The position numbers and the translations under genes were made by a program. The notes beneath the pieces are model-generated. The model saw nothing but the letters and a program-made list of their open reading frames with translations, did not search any database and was not told the origin of the DNA. From Melioribacteraceae bacterium (GTDB lineage: Bacteria; Bacteroidota; Ignavibacteria; Ignavibacteriales; Melioribacteraceae), in assembly GCA_024103215.1 (NCBI GenBank), contig JAGFIY010000053.1, positions 1 through 64,000 on the forward strand: a stretch of 64,000 nt of DNA, in the 5' to 3' direction. Shown here piece by piece: positions 62,967-64,000 of this stretch. Numbering within the stretch: the stretch's first letter is position 1; the number at the start of each line of letters is the position of its first letter.

Positions 62967-64000
62967 ACTTCTTTTTCCTGATCAGCGACTTTTGTTTTTG
63001 TAATTTCCTGCGAAGGATAACTTCCCAATACTTTTACGAAACGGGTGTGTTTGTTTAACTCTTCGACTGCCTTTTTTACTTTCTCGTCAGCAATGTTTCC
63101 TAAGAAATCAAGATAAAACATTTCTTCCCATGGATTACCCATAACCGGTCGGGATTCGAGTTTTGTTAAGTTCAAACCATATTTTCTAAAAACATTCAAC
63201 GCATCAACCAATGAACCTGCTGTTTGTGCTGTTGCAATTACAAGCGATGTTTTACATTCGATTCTTGAATCAACCGAAACGGGTTTGCGTGCACAGACAA
63301 TAAATCTCGTAAAATTCTCGCTCTGGTTAGCTATGTTCTCTCTGAGAATTTTCACGTTAAACAAATTTGCTGCCTCTTTACTTGCAATTGCCGCAACGAA
63401 TTTATTTTTTTCCTCCTTAATTTTTTTAACCGACATCGCAGTATCGGCAAAGTATTCAATTGCGCAATCGGGCAGGCTTGATAGAAACCTGCTGCACTGT
63501 GCGGCTGCTTGATAATGTGCATAAATCTTTTTTATCTCAAATGTTGAGATTTCGTCTTTTGCAACAAGACAATGATTAACTTCATGACGTTCTTCACCAA
63601 CAATGCTCAGAGTAGTGTGAAGAAGTAAATCATAAACTTCATTGATTCCCCCTGAAGTTGTATTTTCAATCGGAAGAATTGCATAATCCGCTTCTCCTTT
63701 TTCAGTATAGTTAACAACATCATCAAATCTGTTTCCGCTGATTAAAATAAGATCGTCATTGTAAGAGGAAAAAAACTTTTTTGCTGCTAAGTAACTGTAT
63801 GATCCTTCAATTCCTTGGATTGCGACACGAAGCTGTTTTGTATGCATCTCATTTTGATTTGCTAGCCGCTGCAAATAGCTGTGCTGCAGTCTTATTGAAT
63901 CGTCTATAATCTCATAAAAAACTTTCGAGACGAGTTGCTGACTTATTCCGTGTTCTTTTCCAATTTCAATTAGTCTAACGAGTAATTCTTCCTCTCTTTT
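62963..64000 (-). CDS. pheA: Bifunctional chorismate mutase/prephenate dehydratase (P-protein), 5' end beyond window
   Basis: Partial: the frame is open to the right edge, so the start lies outside. Before residue 1 of the apparent 303-residue dehydratase the frame continues upstream in phase as 'HGISQQLVSKVFYEIIDDSI', the last helix of an AroQ chorismate mutase domain, so the TTG at 63874 is not a start. The prephenate dehydratase domain has 'AIQGIEGSYSYLAAKKF', 'YAILPIENTTSGGINEVYDL' and the catalytic T-R-F in 'ENFTRFIVCARKP'. The ACT domain has 'TAGSLVDALNVF' and the phenylalanine-binding 'LTKLESRPVMGNPWEEMFY'. It makes phenylpyruvate and is probably inhibited by phenylalanine. Confidence 0.93.
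   Translation of the reverse strand, partial: KREEELLVRLIEIGKEHGISQQLVSKVFYEIIDDSIRLQHSYLQRLANQNEMHTKQLRVAIQGIEGSYSYLAAKKFFSSYNDDLILISGNRFDDVVNYTEKGEADYAILPIENTTSGGINEVYDLLLHTTLSIVGEERHEVNHCLVAKDEISTFEIKKIYAHYQAAAQCSRFLSSLPDCAIEYFADTAMSVKKIKEEKNKFVAAIASKEAANLFNVKILRENIANQSENFTRFIVCARKPVSVDSRIECKTSLVIATAQTAGSLVDALNVFRKYGLNLTKLESRPVMGNPWEEMFYLDFLGNIADEKVKKAVEELNKHTRFVKVLGSYPSQEITKTKVADQEKEV

Noticed and set aside
62963-63874. Monofunctional prephenate dehydratase starting at TTG 63874
   Set aside because: The frame continues upstream as chorismate mutase sequence to the window edge.
1-64000. tRNA or rRNA genes, CRISPR arrays, insertion sequences, prophage genes
   Set aside because: No cloverleaf-like sequence, regularly spaced repeats, transposase motifs or phage structural genes were seen; all sizeable frames are explained by ordinary genes.

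Overview
The window is an AT-rich, densely coding bacterial chromosome segment with no rRNA, tRNA, CRISPR array or insertion sequence that I can see. It most likely comes from the Ignavibacteria / Chlorobi side of the Bacteroidota. The main evidence is that two secreted proteins end in a type IX secretion (T9SS) sorting domain of the 'QNYPNPFNP' kind, typical of that group. Supporting signs are several predicted outer-membrane barrels, lipoproteins, BshA (bacillithiol synthesis), a DUF2723/GT117 membrane protein, and ADP-heptose LPS genes. Shine-Dalgarno sequences and -35/-10 promoters are recognisable in places. At least five genes appear to start with TTG.

Layout. 1-10.9 kb (mostly minus strand): class I fructose-bisphosphate aldolase, a barrel protein, a small operon (DUF6265-like protein, methyltransferase, uracil-DNA-glycosylase-like protein), an exported four-repeat protein of unknown function, a T9SS cargo protein, an S9-type hydrolase, a class III cyclase fused to TPRs, and a small exported H-type lectin-like protein. 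11-17 kb: nucleotide-sugar and envelope genes (HAD phosphatase, RmlD-like reductase, Ugd, RmlC, GalE) with bshA among them on the opposite strand. 17-20 kb: a MarR regulator and a 16-CXXCH cytochrome fused to a membrane cytochrome b domain. 20-28 kb: DUF5916 barrel protein, T9SS subtilisin, alpha/beta hydrolase, Nudix enzyme, HldD. 28-37.6 kb: a tightly packed plus-strand run of metH, CocE-like lipoprotein hydrolase, M29 aminopeptidase, arginine deiminase and a THUMP methyltransferase. 37.6-40 kb: a minus-strand operon (GT2, DUF1569/DinB-like, DUF456, FKBP lipoprotein). 40-46.7 kb: DUF2723 protein, heptosyltransferase-like GT9, LOG-family protein, YjbQ, ornithine aminotransferase. 46.7-51.5 kb: hybrid histidine kinase; PAP2 phosphatase, AMP nucleosidase and two unknowns.

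52-57.3 kb is the most system-like locus. A divergent TetR regulator faces an operon for a periplasmic LolA-like carrier, two FtsX-type permeases, a LolD-type ATPase and an outer-membrane barrel. Together these could form an inner-to-outer-membrane route for a hydrophobic cargo. Each of the two divergent promoters has a closely related 18-bp TetR-type operator immediately downstream of its -10 box. 57-64 kb: EamA transporter, MscS channel, a compact IorA-like thiamine-diphosphate enzyme without the ferredoxin domain, cupin, DUF819 permease, PspC, a barrel protein, and a chorismate mutase/prephenate dehydratase that runs off the right edge.

No database search was possible. Family names come from recognised motifs and gene context, and novelty claims are inferences.
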